Program-made: the position numbers and the translations under genes
Assembly (NCBI RefSeq): GCF_902364365.1
Contig: NZ_CABJDN010000003.1
Location: 186,001 to 250,000 of the forward strand
Reading direction: 5' to 3'
Origin: Bacteroides intestinalis
Lineage (GTDB): Bacteria; Bacteroidota; Bacteroidia; Bacteroidales; Bacteroidaceae
Length of the DNA stretch: 64,000 bases
Part shown: piece after piece, positions 26,155-34,661 of the stretch
How the letters are laid out: each line of letters opens with the position of its first letter
Position numbering within the stretch: position 1 is the stretch's first letter
Notes under the pieces: model-generated
What the model was told of the DNA's origin: nothing
Databases searched by the model: none
Seen by the model: the letters and a program-made list of their open reading frames with translations, nothing else

Positions 26155-27777
26155 ATGGATACCAAAAACTTTGAAAAGAAAATGGAAACAATCAGCCCAT
26201 TCGAGCTGAAAAACCAATTGATTGATATGGCCGATGAAAGCCTGAAGAAAACTGCCCGCACGATGCTGAACGCCGGACGCGGTAACCCTAACTGGATAGC
26301 TACCACCCCTCGCGAAGCTTTCTTCCTCCTGGGACAGTTCGGACTCGAAGAATGTCGCCGCGTCATGAACCTCCCCGAAGGCATCGCCGGCATTCCTCAA
26401 AAAGAAGGCATCGCCTCCCGCTTCGAAGCTTTCCTCAAAAAGAACAATGCCGCCCACGGTGCCAAGCTCCTGGAGCAGACCTATAACTACCTGTTAATGC
26501 AACATGCCGCCGATCCCGACTCCCTGGTGCATGAATGGGCAGAAGCCGTAATCGGCGACCAGTACCCTGTGCCCGACCGCATCCTGCACTTCACCGAAAT
26601 ACTGGTGCAAGATTACCTGTCGCAAGAAATGTGCGATAACCGCCCTCCCCGCGGCACATTCGACCTCTTTGCCACCGAAGGCGGAACCGCCGCCATGTGT
26701 TACCTCTTCGACTCCCTCCAGGAGAACTTCCTGCTGGATAAAGGTGACGGCATCGCCCTGATGGTACCCGCTTTCACCCCCTACATTGAAATTCCGCAAC
26801 TGAGCCGCTACCAGTTCAACATGATAGAACTGCATGCCGACCGCATGACGGACGACGGATTCCACCTCTGGCAGTACAATGACAAGGACATCGACCGCCT
26901 GAAAGATCCCGCCATCAAAGCGCTCTTCGTCACCAACCCCAGCAATCCGCCCAGTTACGCCCTCAGTCCGGAGACGATGGCACGCATTGTCGATATCGTG
27001 AAGAATGATAACCCCAACCTGATGGTCATCACAGATGATGTATACGGCACATTCAGTCCGCACTTCCGCTCATTCATGGCTGAACTGCCGCACAATACGC
27101 TTTGCGTCTATTCCTTCTCCAAATATTTCGGAGCTACCGGTTGGCGTGATGCCGTCATCGCCCTGCACGAAGACAACATTTATGACAAGCAAATTGCCCG
27201 CCTGCCGGAAGATAAACGCAATGCGCTGAACCGCCGTTACTCAAGTCTGACCCTGCACCCCGAAAAAATGAAATTCATCGACCGCATGGTAGCCGACAGC
27301 CGACAGGTTGCACTGAACCATACCGCCGGCCTGTCATTGCCCCAACAGATGCAAATGAGTTTATTCGCTTCCTTCGCCCTGCTGGATAAGGAAAACAAAT
27401 ATAAACTGAAGATGATGGAAATCATTGAGAAGCGTCTGCATGCCTTGTGGGATAATACGGGATTCACGTTGATAAAAGACCCGCTCCGCGTAGGATATTA
27501 TACGGAGATCGACATGCTGGTATGGGCAAAGAAGTTCTATGGAGATGATTTCGTAGAATACCTGAAACGTACCTACAGCCCGCTGAACGTCGTATTCCGC
27601 CTGGCAAAAGAAACGTCTCTCGTCCTGCTGAACGGCGGTGGCTTCGATGGTCCGGAATGGAGCATACGCGCCTCGCTTGCCAACCTGAACGAAAAGGACT
27701 ATGTGGTCATCGGCCAGGGCATCAAGCGGATTCTTGACGAATACGCAAAGGCGTGGAAAAAGACTACGGAAAAATAA
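26155..27777 (+). CDS. aspD: Aspartate 4-decarboxylase / aspartate aminotransferase
   Basis: A 540-residue PLP enzyme of the bifunctional aspartate aminotransferase/aspartate 4-decarboxylase family, longer than normal aminotransferases by its N-terminal extension. The lysine site is in YSFSKYFGATGWRDAV (about residues 319-334) and LFVTNPSNPPSY binds the cofactor and substrate. It turns aspartate into alanine and CO2, consuming a proton; AspT exports the alanine. The last 14 nt overlap the convergent kinase gene. Confidence 0.94.
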   Translation: MDTKNFEKKMETISPFELKNQLIDMADESLKKTARTMLNAGRGNPNWIATTPREAFFLLGQFGLEECRRVMNLPEGIAGIPQKEGIASRFEAFLKKNNAAHGAKLLEQTYNYLLMQHAADPDSLVHEWAEAVIGDQYPVPDRILHFTEILVQDYLSQEMCDNRPPRGTFDLFATEGGTAAMCYLFDSLQENFLLDKGDGIALMVPAFTPYIEIPQLSRYQFNMIELHADRMTDDGFHLWQYNDKDIDRLKDPAIKALFVTNPSNPPSYALSPETMARIVDIVKNDNPNLMVITDDVYGTFSPHFRSFMAELPHNTLCVYSFSKYFGATGWRDAVIALHEDNIYDKQIARLPEDKRNALNRRYSSLTLHPEKMKFIDRMVADSRQVALNHTAGLSLPQQMQMSLFASFALLDKENKYKLKMMEIIEKRLHALWDNTGFTLIKDPLRVGYYTEIDMLVWAKKFYGDDFVEYLKRTYSPLNVVFRLAKETSLVLLNGGGFDGPEWSIRASLANLNEKDYVVIGQGIKRILDEYAKAWKKTTEK

Positions 27778-29077
27778 TGCGGAACCGTGTCAACCCATCA
27801 CTGTACGTGCGTAAAGAGAACGTACACCCATGACGGGTAAGCACCTCACGAATAAACACCAGACCGATTCCCTGCCCGTTCGGTTTGGTGGAAAAGAAGG
27901 GACTGAAGAGCTTTGCTTCAGTCTCTTTTGTTATACCGGGGCCATTATCCACCACTTCAATCGTGGTAGGAGCGATTGTGCGGACTACAACCCTACCCTG
28001 CTGGATCGTTCCTTCGGGCGCATGTTCGATACTTTCCGCAGCATTCTTGATAATATTCACCAATACCTGTTCCAGCAGTGCCGCATCAAAGCGTACCGGT
28101 TCCAGCTTCGGATCACATTCCAGCCAGAGAAGAATATTCCGGTCGTTGCACATACCCTCCATAAAGCGTTTACACATGGAGGCCAATTCATTCAGTTTGC
28201 CCGTAACCAAGGTGGGCTCAGGAATCTTCACGACATCGGCAAAACGGGTGATAAAGCGGCTCATGGAGAAGCAACGCTCGGTACAAACGCGCATTACATC
28301 GCAGATATCCTCCATATTCTCTTCGGTGGAAAGAGCTTGTTCCACGGTATCAAGTGTAGACGTAATACCCGCCGTCGTATTGTTCACCTCGTGGGCAATC
28401 ATGCGGATCACCTTCTCATACGCTTTCTTTTCAGCACGCATCACCTCGTCCGTCATCTTCTCTATCAGATAGAAAGGATGATGAAAACCTCTGTCTATAA
28501 AGGATGAATGGGTGCACTTATAGATATTCGAGTCATTCAGACGCACCACTGCCGTCTGATCTTTTGAGATATTCGCCAGTTCTTCAGCCAGAGGAGAGTC
28601 TATATTCTCAATTTTCTTCCCCATCACTTCTTCCAGGCGTACGCCCATCATCTTCAATCCCATCGGATTGAGCTGGGATATTTCACCGTTCAGTGTGGTA
28701 ATGACAACTCCCATCGGCGAAGCCTGGATAAGCAAGTCCAGGAAATGGTTTTGCTCGCGCAGACGCAAACGTTCGTTCTTCAATTGCTCCATCATGCGGT
28801 TGAACACATTTACAATGCGGTCCGCCTCGTATTGCCCTACCTTGCTGAGCCTGCTGCTGAAATCCTGTTCGCGCAGCAATTCCATACCGCTGCCGATAAT
28901 ATTCATCGGTTTCACTATCTTACGGTAGAAGATGAACAGGAACACCAGAATGAATACAATGATTCCCTCCACAATGTAGAGGTGTAACGGCTTCATCCCC
29001 TTTGCCAAGTAGAGAAGCACGCCACCTAACCCCAGAAGGAAAAGGACAAGTATGGAGAAATAGAACTTTATTCTCAC
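27764..29077 (-). CDS. NtrY/NtrB-like sensor histidine kinase
   Basis: A 437-residue membrane kinase: two membrane segments close together (about residues 5-25 and 31-50), a HAMP-like linker, a PAS domain (about 105-200), the phospho-acceptor helix RMIAHEVNNTTAGITSTLD (about 222-240), and an ATPase domain with NIIKNAAESIEH, VVDNGPGI and GQGIGLVFIREVL. With almost no periplasmic part it probably senses a cytoplasmic or membrane signal. The start is GTG (29075-29077). It follows the sigma-54 activator gene and is its likely partner. Its stop codon lies inside aspD, a convergent 14-nt overlap. Confidence 0.9.
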   Translation of the reverse strand: MRIKFYFSILVLFLLGLGGVLLYLAKGMKPLHLYIVEGIIVFILVFLFIFYRKIVKPMNIIGSGMELLREQDFSSRLSKVGQYEADRIVNVFNRMMEQLKNERLRLREQNHFLDLLIQASPMGVVITTLNGEISQLNPMGLKMMGVRLEEVMGKKIENIDSPLAEELANISKDQTAVVRLNDSNIYKCTHSSFIDRGFHHPFYLIEKMTDEVMRAEKKAYEKVIRMIAHEVNNTTAGITSTLDTVEQALSTEENMEDICDVMRVCTERCFSMSRFITRFADVVKIPEPTLVTGKLNELASMCKRFMEGMCNDRNILLWLECDPKLEPVRFDAALLEQVLVNIIKNAAESIEHAPEGTIQQGRVVVRTIAPTTIEVVDNGPGITKETEAKLFSPFFSTKPNGQGIGLVFIREVLTRHGCTFSLRTYSDGLTRFRIIFP

Positions 29078-29104
29078 GTAATTAGTGATTAGTGGTCAGT
29101 GATT

Positions 29105-29191
29105 AGTGATAAGCGGTAAGTGATAAGTGATTAGCGGGCTGCGCTTTAATGCCGCATTGTACTAATCACTTATCACTTACCACTTATCACT
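29105..29191. repeat. Palindrome of heptamer subunits (AGTGATA/AGTGATT) at the activator gene end
   Basis: Arms of about 30 bp (29105-29134 and 29162-29191) pair with one mismatch and are built of 7-bp units of the AGTGATA type; extra units extend upstream to about 29080. The loop holds CTGCGCTTTAATGCCGCAT, which reappears reverse-complemented with two changes in the palindrome at 32294. It overlaps the last codons of the activator gene and may terminate its transcript. Confidence 0.85.
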
Positions 29192-30548
29192 TTTCTGTGA
29201 CTGTTATATTAAACTTTTCCAGTCGACGATAAAGCGCGGCACGACTGATGCCGAGCGTCATAGCCACCTGACTGAGATTTCCTTTATGGCGATCGAGCGC
29301 CTGCAAAATAGTCTGACGCTCTATTTCATCCAGCGTCATGCCTGCCAGAGACGATGCGTCCGAAGCCTTCACCGGTTCATTAGGACGCAGATATTGTGCG
29401 TCAAAATCCGAAGCTTCCAGTGTCGTCTTTCCGCTGACGAGAATCGTACGCTCTACCAGATTCTTCAGTTCACGGATATTTCCCGGATAAGGCAAGCGGG
29501 AAAGGAAGTTCAGGGCATCTGCCGAGAATTCCGTGCGGGGCAGTCCGTTAAGCTCTGCCTGACGGTCGGCAAAGTGGCGTGCCAGCAAAGGAATATCTTC
29601 ACGACGTTCGCGAAGGGATGGCAACTTAACGGTTATCAGGTTGATACGATAGAATAAATCTTCGCGGAAGGTACGTTCCGATACCATCTTGCGGAGGTCG
29701 GCGTTGGTAGCGGATACTACACGGATATCCGTCTTGCGGGGGCGGCTGTCCCCCAGCACTTCAAACGTCTGATCCTGCAATACACGGAGCAGTTTCACCT
29801 GACAGGAAGGATCGAGGTCACCGATTTCATCCAAGAAGATAGTACCCTTGTTGGCAAGTTCAAAGCGCCCTACACGGTCTGTAGTGGCATCCGTAAAGGC
29901 CCCTTTCTTATGGCCGAACATTTCGCTTTCGAAAAGGCTCTGCGAGATACCACCCAGGTTGACCTTTACAAACGGCTGTTTCACCCGCTGGCTGTTGATG
30001 TGGATGGCTTCGGCAATCAATTCCTTACCTGTTCCACTCTCACCCGTAATCAGTACCGAGGCATTGGTACGCGCAATGCGTGCCACTGTATTCAGCACTT
30101 CCATCAATCCCTGAGATTTTCCGATGATATGGCTGCGGTTCAGCGTCTCGCTCTGTTCTTCCGGCGCATCTTTCGGAACGGCAGTCAGTTCAAGGGCAGT
30201 CTCGATGCGTTGCAGCAAAGCGGCATTGTTCCAAGGCTTCGTGATAAAGTCGAACGCGCCTGCCTGCATACCCTGCACGGCAAGTTGTATACTCCCCCAC
30301 GCTGTCATCAGGATAACGGGTACATCGGGGCGGAATATTTTCACTTGCTTCAACAAAGTCAATCCTTCTTCTCCCGTTGTGGAAAGGGTGAAGTTCATGT
30401 CCATCAAAATGAGGGCAGGTGCCTCGGCACGCACCACATCCATTGCTTCGCGCGGTCCGGGAACAGTTTGCGCTTCATATCCTGCACGTTTCAGCATAAA
30501 ACTGAGGGAAGAACGTACGGCACTATCATCGTCGATTATCAGTATCAT
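29187..30548 (-). CDS. Sigma-54-dependent response regulator (NtrC/AtoC family)
   Basis: A 453-residue activator: receiver domain (1-120, Asp51 region LILMDMNF), AAA+ domain (about 145-375) with Walker A GESGTGKE, the sigma-54 loop KGAFTDA (a variant of GAFTGA), GTIFLDEIGDL and the arginine finger area, and a Fis-type HTH (about 410-450, LSQVAMTLGISRAALYRRL). The ATG at 30548 was chosen over an upstream TTG because the receiver fold begins MILIIDDD. Its clear candidate target is the TolC gene next door, which has a consensus -24/-12 promoter and an inverted repeat upstream. The kinase at 27764 is its probable partner. Confidence 0.93.
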   Translation of the reverse strand: MILIIDDDSAVRSSLSFMLKRAGYEAQTVPGPREAMDVVRAEAPALILMDMNFTLSTTGEEGLTLLKQVKIFRPDVPVILMTAWGSIQLAVQGMQAGAFDFITKPWNNAALLQRIETALELTAVPKDAPEEQSETLNRSHIIGKSQGLMEVLNTVARIARTNASVLITGESGTGKELIAEAIHINSQRVKQPFVKVNLGGISQSLFESEMFGHKKGAFTDATTDRVGRFELANKGTIFLDEIGDLDPSCQVKLLRVLQDQTFEVLGDSRPRKTDIRVVSATNADLRKMVSERTFREDLFYRINLITVKLPSLRERREDIPLLARHFADRQAELNGLPRTEFSADALNFLSRLPYPGNIRELKNLVERTILVSGKTTLEASDFDAQYLRPNEPVKASDASSLAGMTLDEIERQTILQALDRHKGNLSQVAMTLGISRAALYRRLEKFNITVTEK

Positions 30549-30572
30549 AAGATTTCGTTGTTTTATGGTTTG

Positions 30573-30580
30573 CAAAAATA
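30573..30580 (-). promoter_or_regulatory. -7 element for the sigma-54 activator gene
   Basis: On the minus strand TATTTTTG matches TAnnTTTG, 25 bp before the ATG at 30548. So the activator itself appears to use the housekeeping sigma factor. Confidence 0.5.
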
Positions 30581-30644
30581 AACGATTTCACACAGAAAGC
30601 ACAGAATATCACAGTTTTTTTCAATAACAAGCGAAAAACGGTTA

Positions 30645-30679
30645 TGAGTTATAAGTTATTATTCATAACTCATAACTCA
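30645..30679 (-). terminator. Hairpin terminator after the TolC gene
   Basis: Arms of 15 bp (TGAGTTATAAGTTAT and its near-complement at 30665-30679, one mismatch) enclose a 5-nt loop. On the minus strand a TTTTT run follows shortly after, 4 bp past the TolC stop. The arm is made of two 7-bp units. Confidence 0.7.
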
Positions 30680-30682
30680 AAC

Positions 30683-32176
30683 TCAGTCTCTCACAATTTC
30701 TTCAAAGTCCGCCTCCAGCTCACAATTCCGTTCAAAATCCCAAAGTGTCAGACTGCGGATCTGATAGAAATAGTACCAATAATAATAGAGCTCGGAAATA
30801 TGTTTCTGTCTGGCTTCATCTTTTGATTTCTGTGCGTCGTTCAGGTCCAGCGTACTGATTTGTCCGATCATAAAGGTTTCCACACTGGTTTTATAACGTT
30901 TTTCGGCAATGCCGTCAGCTTCCTGTGCAATGCCCAACTGTTGTGCCTGATTATTGAAGTTCGCTACGAGCAGGAAAATATCCTGATTGAAGTCCATCTG
31001 TTCCTGACGGATTCTGGAAAGCACCACTTCACGGTTACTCTTTGCCACACGTACTTTTCCGCGGCGTTTTCCCCAGTCCAAGATAGGTACTTTCACACCC
31101 ACCTGCACAATCTGGTTATCAAGCAGCCCCTTGTAAGCGGAAGTCAAATCACGATCCTGCCCCGTATAACCCACACTGGCAAACAGGTCGATACTGCGCA
31201 AATTTCCGCGAGCCGTAGCCACTTCATAGTCCGCTTCCAACTGGCGACGACGGATATTCTGTGCAAACGAGTTCCGGTCCAGAGCCTTGTTCAATACAAG
31301 ATTATATTCCATCTTCATATCCGGTGCAGAATTCGGCAGCATCGGATTCAGGCTCTCGTCTTCCGACAAACCGAGGAAGGAACGCAACTGGAACATTTTC
31401 GCATTCAGGTTACTCTCTGCTTCCGTCACATCCGCCTTGCCCTGCAAAGCATTCAATTTCAACTGCAACAGGTCATTTTCAGAAATCTGCCCCATCTTGC
31501 GCTTTGCCATTGCCACTTCATAGAGGCGGTCGGCATTCACCTTATTCTGTTGGGCAGTTTTCAAATTTTCTTTTGCCAGCAGCAGATTGAAGAAATAAGT
31601 GATTGTCTTCATCGTCACTTGTTCCGTAGCAGTGATAAAGGCTGCTTTCGCTTCTGCGTATCTCACCGGTTCGATACGGCGGTTCCATTTCAGATTGTTC
31701 ACTCCGAAGATAGGTTGCGACAACTCCAGACTGACGGGGACGGACATAAACCGTTTATCTCCTCCGGATCCTAATTGCTTGATATATTCAAGAGAAGAGG
31801 CCAGTGACAGTTTACCGCCCGTAAACCATAAGTTCTGGTCTATGGAGAGCGTTCCGGAAAGTCCCAGCGTATTGTTACGCACGAATGAGTAGGAACCATC
31901 CGAGTTTTGATATCTGCTGTAAGATTTATTGTAATTGGGTAAAGTACCGTTCAGATTCACTTCCGGTAACAGGTCGGCACGGAAGGTACGATATTCCCAG
32001 TATGAAGTCTTCAATTCATTCAGCGCTACGGCGGCATCCACTGACTGGGTACGTGCCAAAGCTATCGCTTCATTTAAAGTGATGAGACGTTCACGTTCGT
32101 TTGTCAATGTATCGTTCTGTGCAAAAGCGGCGAACGGAAATAGCATCCAAGCTGCGAGTAAAATATTCCTTTTCAT
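30683..32176 (-). CDS. TolC-family outer-membrane efflux protein
   Basis: A 497-residue outer-membrane channel of the TolC/OEP family with a signal peptide (RNILLAAWMLFPFAAFAQN) and two OEP repeats (about residues 60-260 and 285-480) rich in long coiled-coil helices. It would form the exit duct of an ABC or RND exporter, but no HlyD-type adaptor or transporter gene lies beside it. ATG 32176 was preferred to an upstream TTG. A consensus sigma-54 promoter lies 30 bp upstream, and a sigma-54 activator with its kinase lies just downstream, so production is likely inducible. Confidence 0.9.
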   Translation of the reverse strand: MKRNILLAAWMLFPFAAFAQNDTLTNERERLITLNEAIALARTQSVDAAVALNELKTSYWEYRTFRADLLPEVNLNGTLPNYNKSYSRYQNSDGSYSFVRNNTLGLSGTLSIDQNLWFTGGKLSLASSLEYIKQLGSGGDKRFMSVPVSLELSQPIFGVNNLKWNRRIEPVRYAEAKAAFITATEQVTMKTITYFFNLLLAKENLKTAQQNKVNADRLYEVAMAKRKMGQISENDLLQLKLNALQGKADVTEAESNLNAKMFQLRSFLGLSEDESLNPMLPNSAPDMKMEYNLVLNKALDRNSFAQNIRRRQLEADYEVATARGNLRSIDLFASVGYTGQDRDLTSAYKGLLDNQIVQVGVKVPILDWGKRRGKVRVAKSNREVVLSRIRQEQMDFNQDIFLLVANFNNQAQQLGIAQEADGIAEKRYKTSVETFMIGQISTLDLNDAQKSKDEARQKHISELYYYWYYFYQIRSLTLWDFERNCELEADFEEIVRD

Positions 32177-32205
32177 GTTTATCAAAAAATAGTTGTAAAC
32201 AGAAA

Positions 32206-32222
32206 AGCAAAGAGCGTGCCAA
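32206..32222 (-). promoter_or_regulatory. Sigma-54 (RpoN) -24/-12 promoter of the TolC gene
   Basis: On the minus strand the sequence is TTGGCACG-CTCT-TTGCT, a full match to the consensus TGGCAC-N5-TTGC. The transcript would start about 12 nt downstream, near 32195, about 20 nt before the ATG at 32176. Confidence 0.92.
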
Positions 32223-32263
32223 AGCGTCAGGATGCTTCTGGGTAGGGGTGGGTGTTCATTATC

Positions 32264-32290
32264 GGACAGTGGGGATGTCCAGAAACGGAC
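32264..32290 (-). promoter_or_regulatory. Candidate enhancer site for the sigma-54 activator
   Basis: GGACA-N7-TGTCC (32264-32280) is a perfect inverted repeat, overlapped by GTCC-N6-GGAC to 32290. It lies about 45-65 bp upstream of the -24 element, within range for an NtrC-type dimer, though closer than many such sites. Confidence 0.5.
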
Positions 32291-32293
32291 GGT

Positions 32294-32387
32294 AATTAGT
32301 GATTAGTGGGTAGTGATTAGTGATTAGTACCATGCGGCGTTACAGCGCAGCCACTAATCACTAATCACTACCCACTAATCACTAATT
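32294..32387. repeat. Perfect 35-bp inverted repeat of 7-bp subunits at the end of hisB
   Basis: The left arm 32294-32328 and right arm 32353-32387 are exact reverse complements, built of AGTGATT-type heptamers; the loop of 24 nt holds ATGCGGCGTTACAGCGCAG. The right arm reaches the last two bases of hisB. It may terminate the his operon. Confidence 0.9.
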
Positions 32388-33537
32388 AAAGCACTCCCTT
32401 CGAACTCGGCAATTCAAAGTGATAGATATCCCTCTTCACCGCCATCTTTATTGCGCGGGCCAGCGCTTTGAAAATGCCTTCTATCTTATGGTGCTCGTTC
32501 TGGCCTTCCGCTTTTACATTCAGGTTCATCTTGGCGGCATCGCTCAAGGATTTGAAGAAATGCAGGAACATCTCTGTCGGCATCTCACCTATCTTTTCAC
32601 GATTGAATTCTGCATCCCATACCAGCCAGGGACGTCCGCCGAAGTCCAGGCAAACCTGGCAAAGGCAGTCATCCATCGTCAGGGCATAGCCATAACGCTC
32701 GATGCCACGCTTGCTTCCCAATGCCTGATAGATGCAATCGCCTAATGCAATCGCAGTGTCCTCTATGGTGTGATGCTCGTCCACTTCCAAATCGCCTTTC
32801 ACATGGATCGTCAGGTCCAGACCGCCATGCTTGCCTATTTGCTCCAGCATGTGATCGAAGAAACCCAGTCCGGTATGGATGTCGCAGGCACCGTTACCAT
32901 CCAGATTCAGAGACACGAAAATATCCGTTTCCTTGGTCGTGCGGTGTACTTCCGCTTTCCGTTCTCCGGCAAAAAGGAATTCGGCAACTTTATCCCAATC
33001 TTTCGTAACAAGGGCGCATACCTCTTCCAAACCTTCGCAAGCGGCTGTTCCACCTTCGGATTCCGGTTTCAGCAACGTAGTATCATCCTGCAAATAAATA
33101 GCCCGGCAACCCAGATTCTTAGCCAGTTCCACATCCGTCGGGCGGTCGCCGATAACGAAACTTCCGGCAAGATCGTACTCCGGATTATTCAGATACTTCG
33201 TCAACATCCCTGTGCGCGGCTTCCGGGTAGGCGCCATATTTTCCGGCATACTGCGGTCGATGAAGATTTCATCAAACGTAATCCCTTCACCTTCCAGCGT
33301 CTTCATCATCAGGTTATGCGCAGGCCAGAAAGTTTCTTCCGGGAAAGATGCCGTGCCCAACCCATCCTGATTGGTCACCATCGCAAACTCAAAATCCAAT
33401 TTGCTACGGATGAAGCCCAGGTTACGCATCACTTTGGGATAAAACTCCAACTTTTCCAGCGAATCCAACTGGTAATCTACGGGCGGTTCAATCACCAAAG
33501 TCCCGTCACGGTCTATAAATAATACTCTCTTACTCAT
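32386..33537 (-). CDS. hisB: Bifunctional histidinol-phosphatase / imidazoleglycerol-phosphate dehydratase
   Basis: A 383-residue fused enzyme for steps 6 and 8 of histidine synthesis. The N-terminal HAD phosphatase (about 1-170) has FIDRDGTLV and the HAD Lys/Asp motifs; the C-terminal dehydratase (about 190-383) has the metal-binding [12 protein letters not shown] and [15 protein letters not shown] repeats. The fused form matches enterobacteria and Bacteroides. It is the last gene of hisG-D-C-B and overlaps hisC by 8 nt. Confidence 0.96.
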   Translation of the reverse strand: MSKRVLFIDRDGTLVIEPPVDYQLDSLEKLEFYPKVMRNLGFIRSKLDFEFAMVTNQDGLGTASFPEETFWPAHNLMMKTLEGEGITFDEIFIDRSMPENMAPTRKPRTGMLTKYLNNPEYDLAGSFVIGDRPTDVELAKNLGCRAIYLQDDTTLLKPESEGGTAACEGLEEVCALVTKDWDKVAEFLFAGERKAEVHRTTKETDIFVSLNLDGNGACDIHTGLGFFDHMLEQIGKHGGLDLTIHVKGDLEVDEHHTIEDTAIALGDCIYQALGSKRGIERYGYALTMDDCLCQVCLDFGGRPWLVWDAEFNREKIGEMPTEMFLHFFKSLSDAAKMNLNVKAEGQNEHHKIEGIFKALARAIKMAVKRDIYHFELPSSKGVL

Positions 33538-34567
33538 AGCTTTTCAATGCTTCTATCAGTTTATCATTCTCCATCCTCGTTCCTACCGTCACACGCAAGC
33601 AGTTGCCACACAGCGATATAGAATTACGGTTGCGGACGATGATCCCCTCTCCTACCAGATAATTATAGATCTTCACCGCATCCGTCACCCGTGCCAGAAA
33701 GAAATTGGCATCAGACGGAAATACTTCCACCGTCAACGGCAGTTCGGAAAAACGTTTCTTCAAATCCTCGCGTTCCTCTTTCAGCCTCTTCACCCAACGC
33801 TCTATCTCATAGTACTTATGCAACATCTCTATCGCCTGTTTCTGAGTCAGTTGGTTCACATTATAAGGGTACTTTATCTTGCTCAGGATGCCGATGATTT
33901 CCGTAGAAGCAAACGCCATTCCCAAGCGGATAGCCGCACAGCCCCATGCTTTAGAAAAAGTCTGGAACACAACAAGATTCGGATATTTATCTAAATCCAG
34001 CAAGAACGACGGTGATTCTGAAAAGTCACTGTACGCCTCATCCAGTATCACCAGCCCTTCAAACTCACGCAGCAACTTCTCTATCTCACTGCGCAACAAA
34101 TCGTTTCCGGTAGGATTATTAGGCGAACACAGGAAAATCAACTTCGTCCGTTCATCCGCAGCAGACAGCAACTTGTCTGCCGAGAACTGGAAATGCTCGT
34201 CGAGCAGGACTTTGCGATACTCCACATTATTCACATCGGCACACACCTGATACATGCCGTAAGTGGGATCGATAGCCACCACATTGTCCACTCCCGGCTC
34301 ACAGAAAGCACGGAAGACCAGGTCGATAGCTTCGTCGCTACCATTGCCCAGGAAAATATGCTCGGGAGACACTTTCTTTATCCTGGAAAGTTCCGTTTTC
34401 AGTTCCCACTGCATCGGGTCGGGATAGCGGTTATGCGGCAGATTGTACGGATTCTCGTTCGCATCGAGAAATACCGATGCCGTTACGCCTTTATATTCAT
34501 CACGTGCCGAAGAGTAAGGCTTCAGCTTCCAGATATTCGGACGGGTCAGTTCTTGCAATGTTTTCAT
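33530..34567 (-). CDS. hisC: Histidinol-phosphate aminotransferase
   Basis: A 345-residue PLP aminotransferase for step 7 of histidine synthesis. SPNNPTGN, the Tyr/Asp pair in [12 protein letters not shown], and [17 protein letters not shown] with the PLP lysine (about residue 211) are visible. It lies between hisD and hisB; a 94-bp gap with a weak palindrome separates it from hisD, and it overlaps hisB. Confidence 0.96.
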   Translation of the reverse strand: MKTLQELTRPNIWKLKPYSSARDEYKGVTASVFLDANENPYNLPHNRYPDPMQWELKTELSRIKKVSPEHIFLGNGSDEAIDLVFRAFCEPGVDNVVAIDPTYGMYQVCADVNNVEYRKVLLDEHFQFSADKLLSAADERTKLIFLCSPNNPTGNDLLRSEIEKLLREFEGLVILDEAYSDFSESPSFLLDLDKYPNLVVFQTFSKAWGCAAIRLGMAFASTEIIGILSKIKYPYNVNQLTQKQAIEMLHKYYEIERWVKRLKEEREDLKKRFSELPLTVEVFPSDANFFLARVTDAVKIYNYLVGEGIIVRNRNSISLCGNCLRVTVGTRMENDKLIEALKSYE

Positions 34568-34602
34568 GATCTATAAATATGATAAAGTATTGAACACTAT
34601 TT

Positions 34603-34651
34603 ACGCGGATTACACAAATTTCATCTTTACCCTTATTCGTGTAATCCATGT
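34603..34651. repeat. Imperfect palindrome between hisD and hisC
   Basis: ACGCGGATTACACAAAT (34603-34619) pairs with ATTCGTGTAATCCATGT (34635-34651) with three mismatches. The units are related to the CGCGGATTA palindromes near 37.4 and 38.1 kb, so this may be a worn copy. Confidence 0.55.
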
Positions 34652-34661
34652 AATTTGTATT

